8,733 bases of DNA from JBHJOF01 sp050330055 (GTDB lineage: Bacteria; Pseudomonadota; Alphaproteobacteria; Kiloniellales; JAKSDN01). A program made the position numbers and the translations under genes. Location: assembly GCA_050330055.1 (NCBI GenBank), contig JBHJOF010000143.1, forward strand, positions 1-8,733, given 5' to 3'. Numbering within the stretch: the stretch's first letter is position 1; each line of letters starts with the position of its first letter. Below are positions 1-6,239 of this stretch, one piece after another. A model generated the notes under the pieces. It was not told where the DNA came from. It was given only the letters and a program-made list of their open reading frames with translations, and did not search any database.

Positions 1-19
1 ACACCAGCAAGGGGTGCGC

Positions 20-2020
20 ATGATCGGCGGCATGGTTTCGGTGGGCCAGCGCTTCCAGGTCGACCCTGGGGCTCGCCTGGCGCAGCTCGATTCGCCGGGT
101 TGCGAAGCCTATGCGGCCGAGGATACGGAGCCCGGCGGCAAGCCCCTCTTCGCCCTGGTGTGCAGTCCCGAGCTGCCGCCGCGACTGGACTACTTCACCA
201 GCCTGGTGCGGATCGAGAAGATGCCGCTCCTGGTGCCGCTGGCCTGGACCGTCGCGACCTGGCCGACGTTCGGCAAGGAGCGCTACATCCTGGTCTTCGA
301 GCGGCCCGGCGGCGCCCGGGTGCTGTCGGGGCCGGACGCCAGGATCGAGCCGCTGCGCGAAGAGGACATCTTCCGCAAGGTACTGCGCCCGCTGGTGCCG
401 CTTTTCGAAGACCTGAACGTTCGCTCCATCCCGCATCGGGCGGTCCGCGCCGACAACCTGTTCTATGGCGGCAGTGCGGCCGACGGGGCGGTGTTGGGTG
501 AATGCATCAGCGCGCCGGCCGCCTATCACCAGCCGCTGATCTACGAAACAATCGAGAATGCCATGGCCGGCCGCTCCGGCCGCGCCATCAGCCAGCTTTC
601 GGACGATCTCTATGCCCTGGGCGTGCTGCTGGCGGTACTGATTGCCGGCGGCAACCCCTGCGCCGGAATGAGCGACGAGCAGATCATCACCGCCAAGATC
701 GAGAAGGGCAGCTACGCAACCTTGATCGGGAGCACCCGCACCTCGCTCACCATGATGGAACCCTTGCGGGGCCTGCTGTGCGACGACCCGGGGGTGCGCT
801 GGCGCATCTCCGACCTGCTGCTCTGGCTCGACGGGCGCAAGCAGACGCCGCAGCAGGCGCCGCTGCCGCCCAAGGCGGCCCGCAGCTTCGAGTTCGCCGG
901 GCGCTCCCACCTGGATTTGCGCACGCTGGCCTTCACCATGTCGCGCAATTGGCAGGAAGCGACCAGCACCATCAAGGAGCAGGAGCTAGCCAAGTGGGTC
1001 AAGCGCAGCCTGCCGGTAAAGGAAGTCGCGGGGCCGCTGTTCAACAAGCTGATGCTGGCGCATGCCTCGAGCGTGCGCGGCAGCGGGCGCGAGACCCTGG
1101 CCAGCGTGCTGATCGCATTCGATCCGTCGGCGCCGGTCCGCTATCCGGGCTTCGCTTCGATCCCGGAATCCCTCGGCCAGGCGCTGGCAATCGACTTTCG
1201 CAAGCCCGATACCGTCGAGGTCTTCAGCGCCCTCATCACCGCGCGCCTGCCCAACATCTGGCTCGAGGCCCAGGCGCACACGCGACCGGAGTTCGTGCCG
1301 CTCAAGAAGATGCTGGAGATGGCGGCGTTTCACCTCCACCGGGCGGGCTGGGGCTTCGGTGCCGAGCGCTGTGTCTACGAGTTCAATCAGGATTGGCCTT
1401 GCCGCAGCCCGCTGTTCGACGATTATGTCGTCTCGGACATCGATCGCCTCTTGCCGACGCTGGAGCGCATCGCCGCCGCCGGGCCGCAGGAAGCGGAGCC
1501 GGTCGACCGGCACATCGCCGCTTTCTGCCTCGCTCGGCTCAAGAACGTACCGGAGCGGGTGGCATCGGCCTTGGGTGGTCGCCAGGGATCCTCGAGCCAC
1601 CGCATCGGCATGCTGCGGTTGCTCGCAACCGTCCAGCACCTGACGGAAGCGCCGCCTTTGCCGGCGCTCGCGCGCTGGCTCGTCCGCCTGCTCTCGCCGG
1701 TCATCGAGAGCTTCCACAACCGGCCCTATCGGCAGGATCTTGCCCTCGAGATTCAGAACGCGGCGCAGAAGGGCGACCTGACCCAGCTCCTCGCGCTGAT
1801 CGACAACACTACGGAAAAGCAGGCCGACGAGCAGGGCTATGCCGAGGCACGGACGCTCTATGCCAAGGCCGAGCGGGAAATCAAATGGCTCGAAGCCGGC
1901 GGGTTGACCAATGCCAAGCAGATTGCGCGCGGCAGCGGGCAGGCCGCGGTGCTGCTCTCGGCGATCCTGTCGGGCATGACCCTGGTCATTCTCACCCTGC
2001 TCTACGTGAGCGGGATGTAG
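20..2020 (+). CDS. Membrane-anchored protein kinase-like protein (probable pseudokinase)
   Basis: This 666-residue protein has a kinase-like fold at about residues 10-275, a long helical region, and one C-terminal membrane helix at about 641-664. The kinase reading rests on HRAVRADN at 139-146 (matching HRDLKPEN), DDLYALGVLL at 195-204 (matching the helix F D-x-Y-S-L-G motif) and DDPGVRWRISDLL at 255-267 (the subdomain XI arginine region). Key residues are missing. The VAIK lysine position reads FALVC, the HRD aspartate is Ala141, and no DFG is present (LGE lies where it should be). Catalysis is therefore unlikely; a scaffold or sensor role at the inner membrane is inferred, with the N-terminal bulk probably cytoplasmic. 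I chose the ATG at 20 because AAGGGG (9-14) sits five bases before it; a GTG at 14 and an ATG at 32 are alternatives. The gene downstream begins 37 bases after the stop and is probably co-transcribed. I do not recognise a named family for the C-terminal half. Confidence 0.8.
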   Translation: MIGGMVSVGQRFQVDPGARLAQLDSPGCEAYAAEDTEPGGKPLFALVCSPELPPRLDYFTSLVRIEKMPLLVPLAWTVATWPTFGKERYILVFERPGGARVLSGPDARIEPLREEDIFRKVLRPLVPLFEDLNVRSIPHRAVRADNLFYGGSAADGAVLGECISAPAAYHQPLIYETIENAMAGRSGRAISQLSDDLYALGVLLAVLIAGGNPCAGMSDEQIITAKIEKGSYATLIGSTRTSLTMMEPLRGLLCDDPGVRWRISDLLLWLDGRKQTPQQAPLPPKAARSFEFAGRSHLDLRTLAFTMSRNWQEATSTIKEQELAKWVKRSLPVKEVAGPLFNKLMLAHASSVRGSGRETLASVLIAFDPSAPVRYPGFASIPESLGQALAIDFRKPDTVEVFSALITARLPNIWLEAQAHTRPEFVPLKKMLEMAAFHLHRAGWGFGAERCVYEFNQDWPCRSPLFDDYVVSDIDRLLPTLERIAAAGPQEAEPVDRHIAAFCLARLKNVPERVASALGGRQGSSSHRIGMLRLLATVQHLTEAPPLPALARWLVRLLSPVIESFHNRPYRQDLALEIQNAAQKGDLTQLLALIDNTTEKQADEQGYAEARTLYAKAEREIKWLEAGGLTNAKQIARGSGQAAVLLSAILSGMTLVILTLLYVSGM

Positions 2021-2057
2021 GCCGGCGCAGGGGCAATGGCGGTGGAGGAGGCAACGC

Positions 2058-2669
2058 ATGGCGGCCGTTGAGCAAGGTGCGGCGAAACCAGGCACGGCGA
2101 AACGAGCCGGTGCCGCGAAGCCGAAGCTGCAGCCGCGGGCCGGGATGAACGCCTCGGCGAAGCTGATCATCGGCGTGCTGGGCCTGCCGCTGGTCGGCGT
2201 GCTGTTCCCGACCTGCCTGGTGCTCGGTGCCGGCATGCTGCCGACCGCGCTGGCCTTTCTGTTCGATCGCGGTCGCGAAAAGTACCTGGTGCTGACGATC
2301 GCCATGACGAACTTCTGCGGCATCCTGCCGGCGGTCACCGAGCTCTGGGCGCGCGGCCAGAGCCTGGGCTCTGCGGCGGCGACGCTGGCCGACCCGCTGC
2401 ACTGGGTCATGGCCTATGGCGCAGCGACGGTTGGCTGGCTGCTGCACATGGGCATGCCGCCGATCATCTCCGTCTACTACGAGCAGCTTACAAGGACCAG
2501 AGTCCGCCAGCTCGCGCAGCAGCAGAAGCGGCTGGTGGATACTTGGGGCGAGGACGTGAAGCTGGAGGCCAAGTCGGAGGCCGCCGCGGAAGAGAAGCTG
2601 AAGAGGAAAAGCGGCCCGACCCTGGAGCCGCGCTCTGAGCTCGACGCCTCGGAAGTACTTGGACTCTAG
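2058..2669 (+). CDS. Hypothetical multi-pass membrane protein with coiled-coil tail
   Basis: This protein has 203 residues and no family I recognise. The N-terminus (1-35) is rich in Ala, Lys and Pro and basic, so it is probably cytoplasmic. Hydrophobic segments at about 36-69 (one long helix or a helical pair), 77-97 and 114-139 look like membrane helices. Residues 142-183 are charged and Gln/Glu/Lys/Ala-rich (for example RQLAQQQKRLVD), which suggests a cytoplasmic coiled coil. The ATG at 2058 has a strong ribosome binding site, GGAGGAGG, at 2043-2050. The gene lies 37 bases after the kinase-like gene on the same strand, so the two probably form an operon. A physical partnership with the membrane-anchored pseudokinase is an inference from adjacency only. 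The stop codon TAG lies inside a palindromic repeat, so the last residues may have been set by insertion of that element. Confidence 0.75.
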   Translation: MAAVEQGAAKPGTAKRAGAAKPKLQPRAGMNASAKLIIGVLGLPLVGVLFPTCLVLGAGMLPTALAFLFDRGREKYLVLTIAMTNFCGILPAVTELWARGQSLGSAAATLADPLHWVMAYGAATVGWLLHMGMPPIISVYYEQLTRTRVRQLAQQQKRLVDTWGEDVKLEAKSEAAAEEKLKRKSGPTLEPRSELDASEVLGL

Positions 2670-2770
2670 AGCATGATCCGATCGGATCGAATCGGATCAT
2701 GCTCTATAACTTCTTGATTGGTCGCATTTTCGGACGGCGAACCGGCTTCCACTTCGCCCGAAAATGCTCT
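2667..2770. repeat. Alphaproteobacterial palindromic mosaic repeat (RIME-like), possible bidirectional terminator
   Basis: Two hairpins lie in tandem. The first has perfect 16-base arms, TAGAGCATGATCCGAT (2667-2682) and its reverse complement (2691-2706), around an 8-base loop. The second has 10-base arms, GCATTTTCGG (2724-2733) and CCGAAAATGC (2758-2767), plus an inner GGCGAA/TTCGCC pairing at 2736-2741 and 2753-2758. The unit is bounded by AGAGCAT (2668-2674) and ATGCTCT (2764-2770). From memory, this layout, with GCATTTTC, GAACCGG and CCACTTCG blocks, resembles intergenic mosaic repeats dispersed in rhizobial and related genomes. It occupies nearly the whole gap between two convergent genes, where it could stop transcription from both sides. 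The terminator role is inferred; no strong U-tract follows either stem. Confidence 0.8.
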
Positions 2771-2785
2771 AGGAGGGCGATCAGC

Positions 2786-3550
2786 CTAGTCCGCTGAAAA
2801 CTCCGGCGCGGCGCGGGCCGCCATTCGCTCCTGCGAGGCAGCCGTCAGGCGCTGACGGAGCACGATCAGATAGAACAGGATGAAGAGATAGAAGTAGAGT
2901 TCCTGCAGTTCGCTCGGCCGCTCGTAGAGAATCGGCTGCGTACCGATCAGACCGGGCACTCGCTCGGTCAGGCGAATGACCTCCGCGAGGACGGCAACCG
3001 GCAGACAGAGCAGAGGCGGCAGGATCACCGCAAAGCGGACCTGGCGCAGGGCCGGCCGAAAGAGCGCGGCGATCGGTATGATGATGCCGCCGATGATAAC
3101 GCCCAGCTCGAGTACGAGTCGGGGCTTCTGGTCCAACCAGGAGCTGACGTTGTGCAGGTTGGTTTCCTGCTGGTCGTTGATCTCTTGCCACCGTTCCGGG
3201 GTCGACCAGCCGACGTAATGCTGGCCCCAGCTCGCTTCCTCGCCGGCGATGTAAAGGCAGGCCGCAGCGCCGAGCGCGACCCAGGCGACGAGCCAGGGGT
3301 GCCTGCGTGTTTCGCGCAGCATCAGGATGCGAATCGCGATCACCATGGCGGCTAGCGGGATGAGGACATGGGAGCCTTCGAGCAGGCCCAGCTCGCTTCC
3401 GATATAGACCTTGTAGAACTCGGGCCAGCTTAGATCGACAACCGCCAACACCAGCGCGACCGCGATCGGCATCGCCAGCCACCACCAGGCCGAGAAACCC
3501 TCGCCATTCGCTCTGCGCGGCTTGGCGCCAGCACTCACCGTCGTATCCAT
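2786..3550 (-). CDS. Uncharacterised six-helix membrane protein with EEASWGQ motif
   Basis: This protein has 254 residues with hydrophobic segments at about 21-39, 59-78, 86-103, 145-165, 171-191 and 217-232. Between helices 3 and 4 is a polar loop with two distinctive motifs: EEASWGQHYVGW (104-115), starting at the end of helix 3, and NDQQETNLHN (125-134). A third motif, ERPSELQELYFY (210-221), precedes the last helix. I recall E-E-x-S-W-G-Q with N-x-Q-x-E-T-N-L-H-N from uncharacterised bacterial and archaeal membrane proteins with no known function. Invariant Glu, Gln, Asn and His residues at the membrane edge would suit a metal site or an enzyme, but that is speculation. The ATG at 3550 has only a weak upstream purine stretch. 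The gene is convergent with the preceding pair and probably has its own promoter. Confidence 0.75.
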   Translation of the reverse strand: MDTTVSAGAKPRRANGEGFSAWWWLAMPIAVALVLAVVDLSWPEFYKVYIGSELGLLEGSHVLIPLAAMVIAIRILMLRETRRHPWLVAWVALGAAACLYIAGEEASWGQHYVGWSTPERWQEINDQQETNLHNVSSWLDQKPRLVLELGVIIGGIIIPIAALFRPALRQVRFAVILPPLLCLPVAVLAEVIRLTERVPGLIGTQPILYERPSELQELYFYLFILFYLIVLRQRLTAASQERMAARAAPEFSAD

Positions 3551-3616
3551 AGCGTACCCGTGCGATGACGCACCCTAGTGTTCGTCACGTCATAGTCGAG
3601 GTGTAGCACGCCTGTC

Positions 3617-3645
3617 GTATAGCTGCACGGCGGCTTGCCGCGCAA
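3617..3645 (-). promoter_or_regulatory. Candidate sigma70-type promoter for the EEASWGQ membrane protein
   Basis: Read on the minus strand there is TTGCGC (3645-3640), a 17-base spacer, and CTATAC (3622-3617). The -10 fits the CTATAT-like form common in alphaproteobacteria, and the start of transcription would lie about 60 bases before the ATG at 3550. The match was found by eye and is not unique evidence. Confidence 0.4.
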
Positions 3646-3726
3646 CGGGAAATGCCGAGGATACCCGACGGCAGCCTTCCGCTTGGCGTGGTTCTTGGAG
3701 CCCCGTCTGGAGCGGGCTGCAGCACC

Positions 3727-4617
3727 CTAGCTGGTGGCCAGGCGCTCCTCGATGGCGGCGTTGCGGATCGCCTTCTGCAGCTTCTCGAAGGCGCGCACCT
3801 CGATCTGGCGGACCCGCTCGCGGCTGATGCCGTAGTGCTGGCTCAGGTCCTCCAACGTGGTCGGGTCGTCGCGCAGGCGCCGCTCCTCCAGGATGTGCCG
3901 CTCGCGCTCGTTCAACGTCTGCATGGCGTTGGTCAAGAGGGCGCGGCGCTTGGTCAGCTCCTCGTTCTCGGCCAGCATGGTCTCCTGGTCGTCCGTATCA
4001 TCGACCAGCCAGTCCTGCCATTCACCGTCGCCGTCGATGCGCAGCGGCGCGTTCAGCGAGTGGTCGGGCGCCGCCAGGCGGCGGTTCATCTGCACCACGT
4101 CGTCTTCCGGCACGTCGAGGGCGGTGGCGATCTTGGCCACCTGCTCCGGCGATAGGTCGCCCTCCTCGATCGCCTGCATCTGGCCCTTCAGCTTGCGCAG
4201 GTTGAAGAACAGCTTCTTCTGCGCCGCCGTGGTGCCCATCTTCACCAGCGACCAGGAGTGCAGGATGTACTCCTGGATCGCCGCGCGGATCCACCACATG
4301 GCATAGGTGGCGAGGCGGAAACCGCGCTCCGGATCGAAGCGCTTGACTGCCTGCATCATGCCGACGTTGCCCTCGGAGATCAGCTCCGAGACCGGCAGGC
4401 CGTAGCCGCGGTAGCCCATGGCGATCTTGGCGACCAGGCGCAGGTGCGAGGTGACCAGCTTGTGGGCGGCCTCGGTGTCGCCATGCTCGCGCCAGCTCTT
4501 GGCCAGCATGTATTCCTCATCCGGCTCCAGCATCGGGAACTTGCGGATGTCCTGCAGGTAGCGCGCCAGATTGCCTTCTGATCCGAGGACAGGAACTCTT
4601 GGCGTCGATGCGGTCAC
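3727..4617 (-). CDS. rpoH: RNA polymerase heat-shock sigma factor RpoH (sigma-32)
   Basis: This is a 296-residue alternative sigma factor that directs RNA polymerase to heat-shock promoters such as those of chaperone and protease genes. Region 2 is clear: VTSHLRLVAKIA (55-66), GLPVSELISEGNVGMMQAV (73-91) and the region 2.3-2.4 block YAMWWIRAAIQEYILHSW (105-122). QKKLFFNLRK (133-142) is the RpoH box, which separates this family from RpoD and contributes to core binding. Region 4.2 carries the helix-turn-helix TTLEDLSQHYGISRERVRQIE (253-273). The length is normal for the family. The start is a GTG at 4617, supported by GGAG seven bases upstream. The rluD-like gene lies upstream in the same direction with a gap of about 188 bases, an order I recall from other alphaproteobacteria. 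The AT-rich leader probably carries its own promoter. Confidence 0.97.
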   Translation of the reverse strand: MTASTPRVPVLGSEGNLARYLQDIRKFPMLEPDEEYMLAKSWREHGDTEAAHKLVTSHLRLVAKIAMGYRGYGLPVSELISEGNVGMMQAVKRFDPERGFRLATYAMWWIRAAIQEYILHSWSLVKMGTTAAQKKLFFNLRKLKGQMQAIEEGDLSPEQVAKIATALDVPEDDVVQMNRRLAAPDHSLNAPLRIDGDGEWQDWLVDDTDDQETMLAENEELTKRRALLTNAMQTLNERERHILEERRLRDDPTTLEDLSQHYGISRERVRQIEVRAFEKLQKAIRNAAIEERLATS

Positions 4618-4711
4618 GAGACTGCTCCGTCAATTGTCGATCGAGGGGGCTGCACTGCGTCCCGATCTACCGTACCTGGCGGATGGCTGGGCTGACTGGT
4701 TACGCGATCCA

Positions 4712-4798
4712 ATTATACGATCCGCTCGCCGATGCCGTCCCCCGCTGGGCTGAGCCGGTAGCAGACTGCAAGATCGCATATCTGACCAAATTCGTCAA
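4712..4798 (-). promoter_or_regulatory. Candidate rpoH promoter region
   Basis: The AT-richer gap before rpoH holds two minus-strand candidates. One is TTGACG (4798-4793), a 17-base spacer and GATCTT (4775-4770): a good -35 with a weak -10. The other is a perfect TATAAT -10 (4717-4712), whose best -35 is only GGGACG at an 18-base spacing. Either would leave a leader of roughly 85-150 bases before the GTG start. I saw no convincing CTTG/CYTAT heat-shock promoter. The calls were made by eye. Confidence 0.35.
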
Positions 4799-4805
4799 GA
4801 TAAGT

Positions 4806-5801
4806 CTAAAGTCGTTCTAAGGTATAAATTAAGTCGCTTATATCGTTAGGTAACAAGATTTCAAATCTGTGTGATCGGCCGCTCGTCGGATGGCGGAATC
4901 CGAGGCTGCGGGCGTGCAGCGCCTGGCGCGGGAAGGCCGCCACGGCCGCGGCGGCGGCGGGTGGCAGATCCCTGGCCCGCCGCTGCGCCCGGGCGCCGTA
5001 GAGCCGGTCGCCGACCAGGGGATGACCCTTGGCGCTGAGGTGGACCCGGATCTGATGGGTACGCCCGGTCAGGAGCCGACATTCCAGCAGGCTGATCGCG
5101 CCGCCGGCGAAGCTCTTCAGGGTTTTGTAGCGTGTGGTCGCGGCGCGGCCGCCGTGCCTCAGCAGGTCCATTTTTTTCCGGTTCCTCGGGTCGCGTCCGA
5201 TGTTGCCAACGATTTCGCCGCTGGAAGGTTCCGGCCGGCCCCAGACCAGGCAGAGGTAGGCGCGCTCGATGCTGCGCCCGGCGAACTGGGCGATCAGGCC
5301 CTGGTGCGCCGCCTCGGTCTTGGCCGCCACCATCAGGCCCGAGGTGTCCTTGTCGAGACGGTGCACGATGCCGGGCCGGCGCACCCCGCCGACCCCGGTG
5401 AGCGAGGCGCCGCAGTGCGCGATGAGCGCGTTGACCAGGGTGCGGTCCGGATTGCCCGGGGCCGGGTGCACCACCATGCCAGGCGGCTTGTCGATCACGA
5501 TCAGATCCGCGTCCTCGTAGATGACGGTCAGGGGAATCGGCTGGGCTTCGGGACTAGGCGCGCGAGCTTCCGGGAGGAAGATGGCGAAACTTTGACCGGC
5601 CCGGACCTTGTGCGAGGGCTGCGTGAGCGCCGCGCCGTCGGCCTTCAGGCAGCCCTCCTCGATCAGCGCCTTGAGGCGCGAGCGGGACAGCGCCGGCAGG
5701 CGCCCGGCCAGCACCCGGTCAATGCGCTGGCCGGCCTCGGCCGCCGCAGCGACGAAGCTGACCCGGCGCCCGGCCGCCGCGTTCTCCTGTTCTCCGGTCA
5801 T
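4806..5801 (-). CDS. rluD: RluA-family 23S rRNA pseudouridine synthase, RluD-like
   Basis: This 331-residue enzyme isomerises uridine to pseudouridine in RNA; RluD acts on helix 69 of 23S rRNA (positions 1911, 1915 and 1917 in E. coli). An S4 RNA-binding domain covers about residues 24-75 (QRIDRVLAGRLPALSRSRLKALIEEG). The catalytic domain starts near 90 with IVIDKPPGMVVHP (101-113). It contains the signature HRLDKDTSGLMV (147-158) with the presumed catalytic Asp150, then CRLLTGRTHQIRVHL (241-255) and HPLVGDRLYG (260-269). The S4 domain and length favour RluD or RluC over RluA, and RluD is favoured by recalled gene order beside rpoH. The ATG at 5801 lacks a strong Shine-Dalgarno sequence. The last 15 codons or so are strikingly AT-rich, unlike the rest. 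The gene is divergent from the DUF6476-like gene. Confidence 0.92.
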   Translation of the reverse strand: MTGEQENAAAGRRVSFVAAAAEAGQRIDRVLAGRLPALSRSRLKALIEEGCLKADGAALTQPSHKVRAGQSFAIFLPEARAPSPEAQPIPLTVIYEDADLIVIDKPPGMVVHPAPGNPDRTLVNALIAHCGASLTGVGGVRRPGIVHRLDKDTSGLMVAAKTEAAHQGLIAQFAGRSIERAYLCLVWGRPEPSSGEIVGNIGRDPRNRKKMDLLRHGGRAATTRYKTLKSFAGGAISLLECRLLTGRTHQIRVHLSAKGHPLVGDRLYGARAQRRARDLPPAAAAAVAAFPRQALHARSLGFRHPTSGRSHRFEILLPNDISDLIYTLERL

Positions 5802-5920
5802 GACCCGCTTGCCGGTCCCCGCTCTGGCCCGTAGGTTACCGCGCCCTGCCCAAGGTTTGGCCGCGGTCTGGCGCCCGGCAGCGGTCGGGGCGGGGACAAG
5901 GGCGAAAGGGAGCCACAGGC

Positions 5921-6214
5921 ATGCAAGCCCTCAAGGCCGCCGTGATCGTCATGGGCCTGCTGATTCTCGCCGCCTTCGGGCTGGTCGTCTATACCCTGAT
6001 CGGCCGCCTCTCGGGCGAGGGCGCCGGGGCGGGATTCGGCGCGGTCGACCTGGTGATCCCGGCCGGCTGCAGCATCGCCGCCGCCGAGCCGGAGGGCGAC
6101 CGCCTGGTGATCCGGCTCGCGGGCCTGGCCGAGCGCGGCTGCCAGCAGGTCCTGGTGCTCGACCTGGAGAGCGGCCGCGAGTTGGGCCGCATCGGCTTCG
6201 GCGCCAAGCCTTGA
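5921..6214 (+). CDS. DUF6476-like small single-pass membrane protein
   Basis: This protein has 97 residues. A hydrophobic helix at about 6-28 (AAVIVMGLLILAAFGLVVYTLI) is followed by a short soluble domain. That domain contains LVIPAGCSIAAAE and, near the end, QVLVLDLESGRELGRIGFG, a pattern that looks like paired beta strands. I recall this shape as DUF6476, small proteins often coded beside the RluD-type gene in alphaproteobacteria; no function is known. The domain after the helix is probably periplasmic. The ATG has a good ribosome binding site, AAGGGAG (5906-5912), eight bases upstream. The gene is divergent from the rluD-like gene across about 119 bases and is followed 25 bases later by the threonine aldolase gene, so it may be co-transcribed with that gene. 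The family name is from memory. Confidence 0.72.
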   Translation: MQALKAAVIVMGLLILAAFGLVVYTLIGRLSGEGAGAGFGAVDLVIPAGCSIAAAEPEGDRLVIRLAGLAERGCQQVLVLDLESGRELGRIGFGAKP

Positions 6215-6239
6215 AGCCAAGAAAGGGGAACACGGGGCC

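Noticed and set aside
502..2148. Second plus-strand frame of 548 codons overlapping the kinase-like gene
   Set aside because: The product is Arg/Ala/Gly-rich with no domain, while the overlapping frame has kinase motifs, a good ribosome binding site and a membrane anchor.
986..2410. Long minus-strand open frame of 474 codons opposite the kinase-like gene
   Set aside because: It spans two well-supported plus-strand genes and their gap, its protein is rich in Arg, Gly and Gln with no domain, and long antisense frames are expected at this GC content.
3630..3641. GCGGC-TT-GCCGC palindrome upstream of the EEASWGQ gene
   Set aside because: A two-base loop cannot close the full stem, and it lies in the spacer of the candidate promoter without a recognised binding motif.
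3702..3720. AGCCC / GGGCT pairing just after rpoH as a terminator
   Set aside because: The stem is five base pairs with no following T-run on the minus strand, which is too weak to call.
4856..4868. AGATTT-C-AAATCT palindrome as an operator
   Set aside because: It lies in the coding end of the rluD-like gene, is short, matches no operator I know, and is expected within an AT-rich patch.
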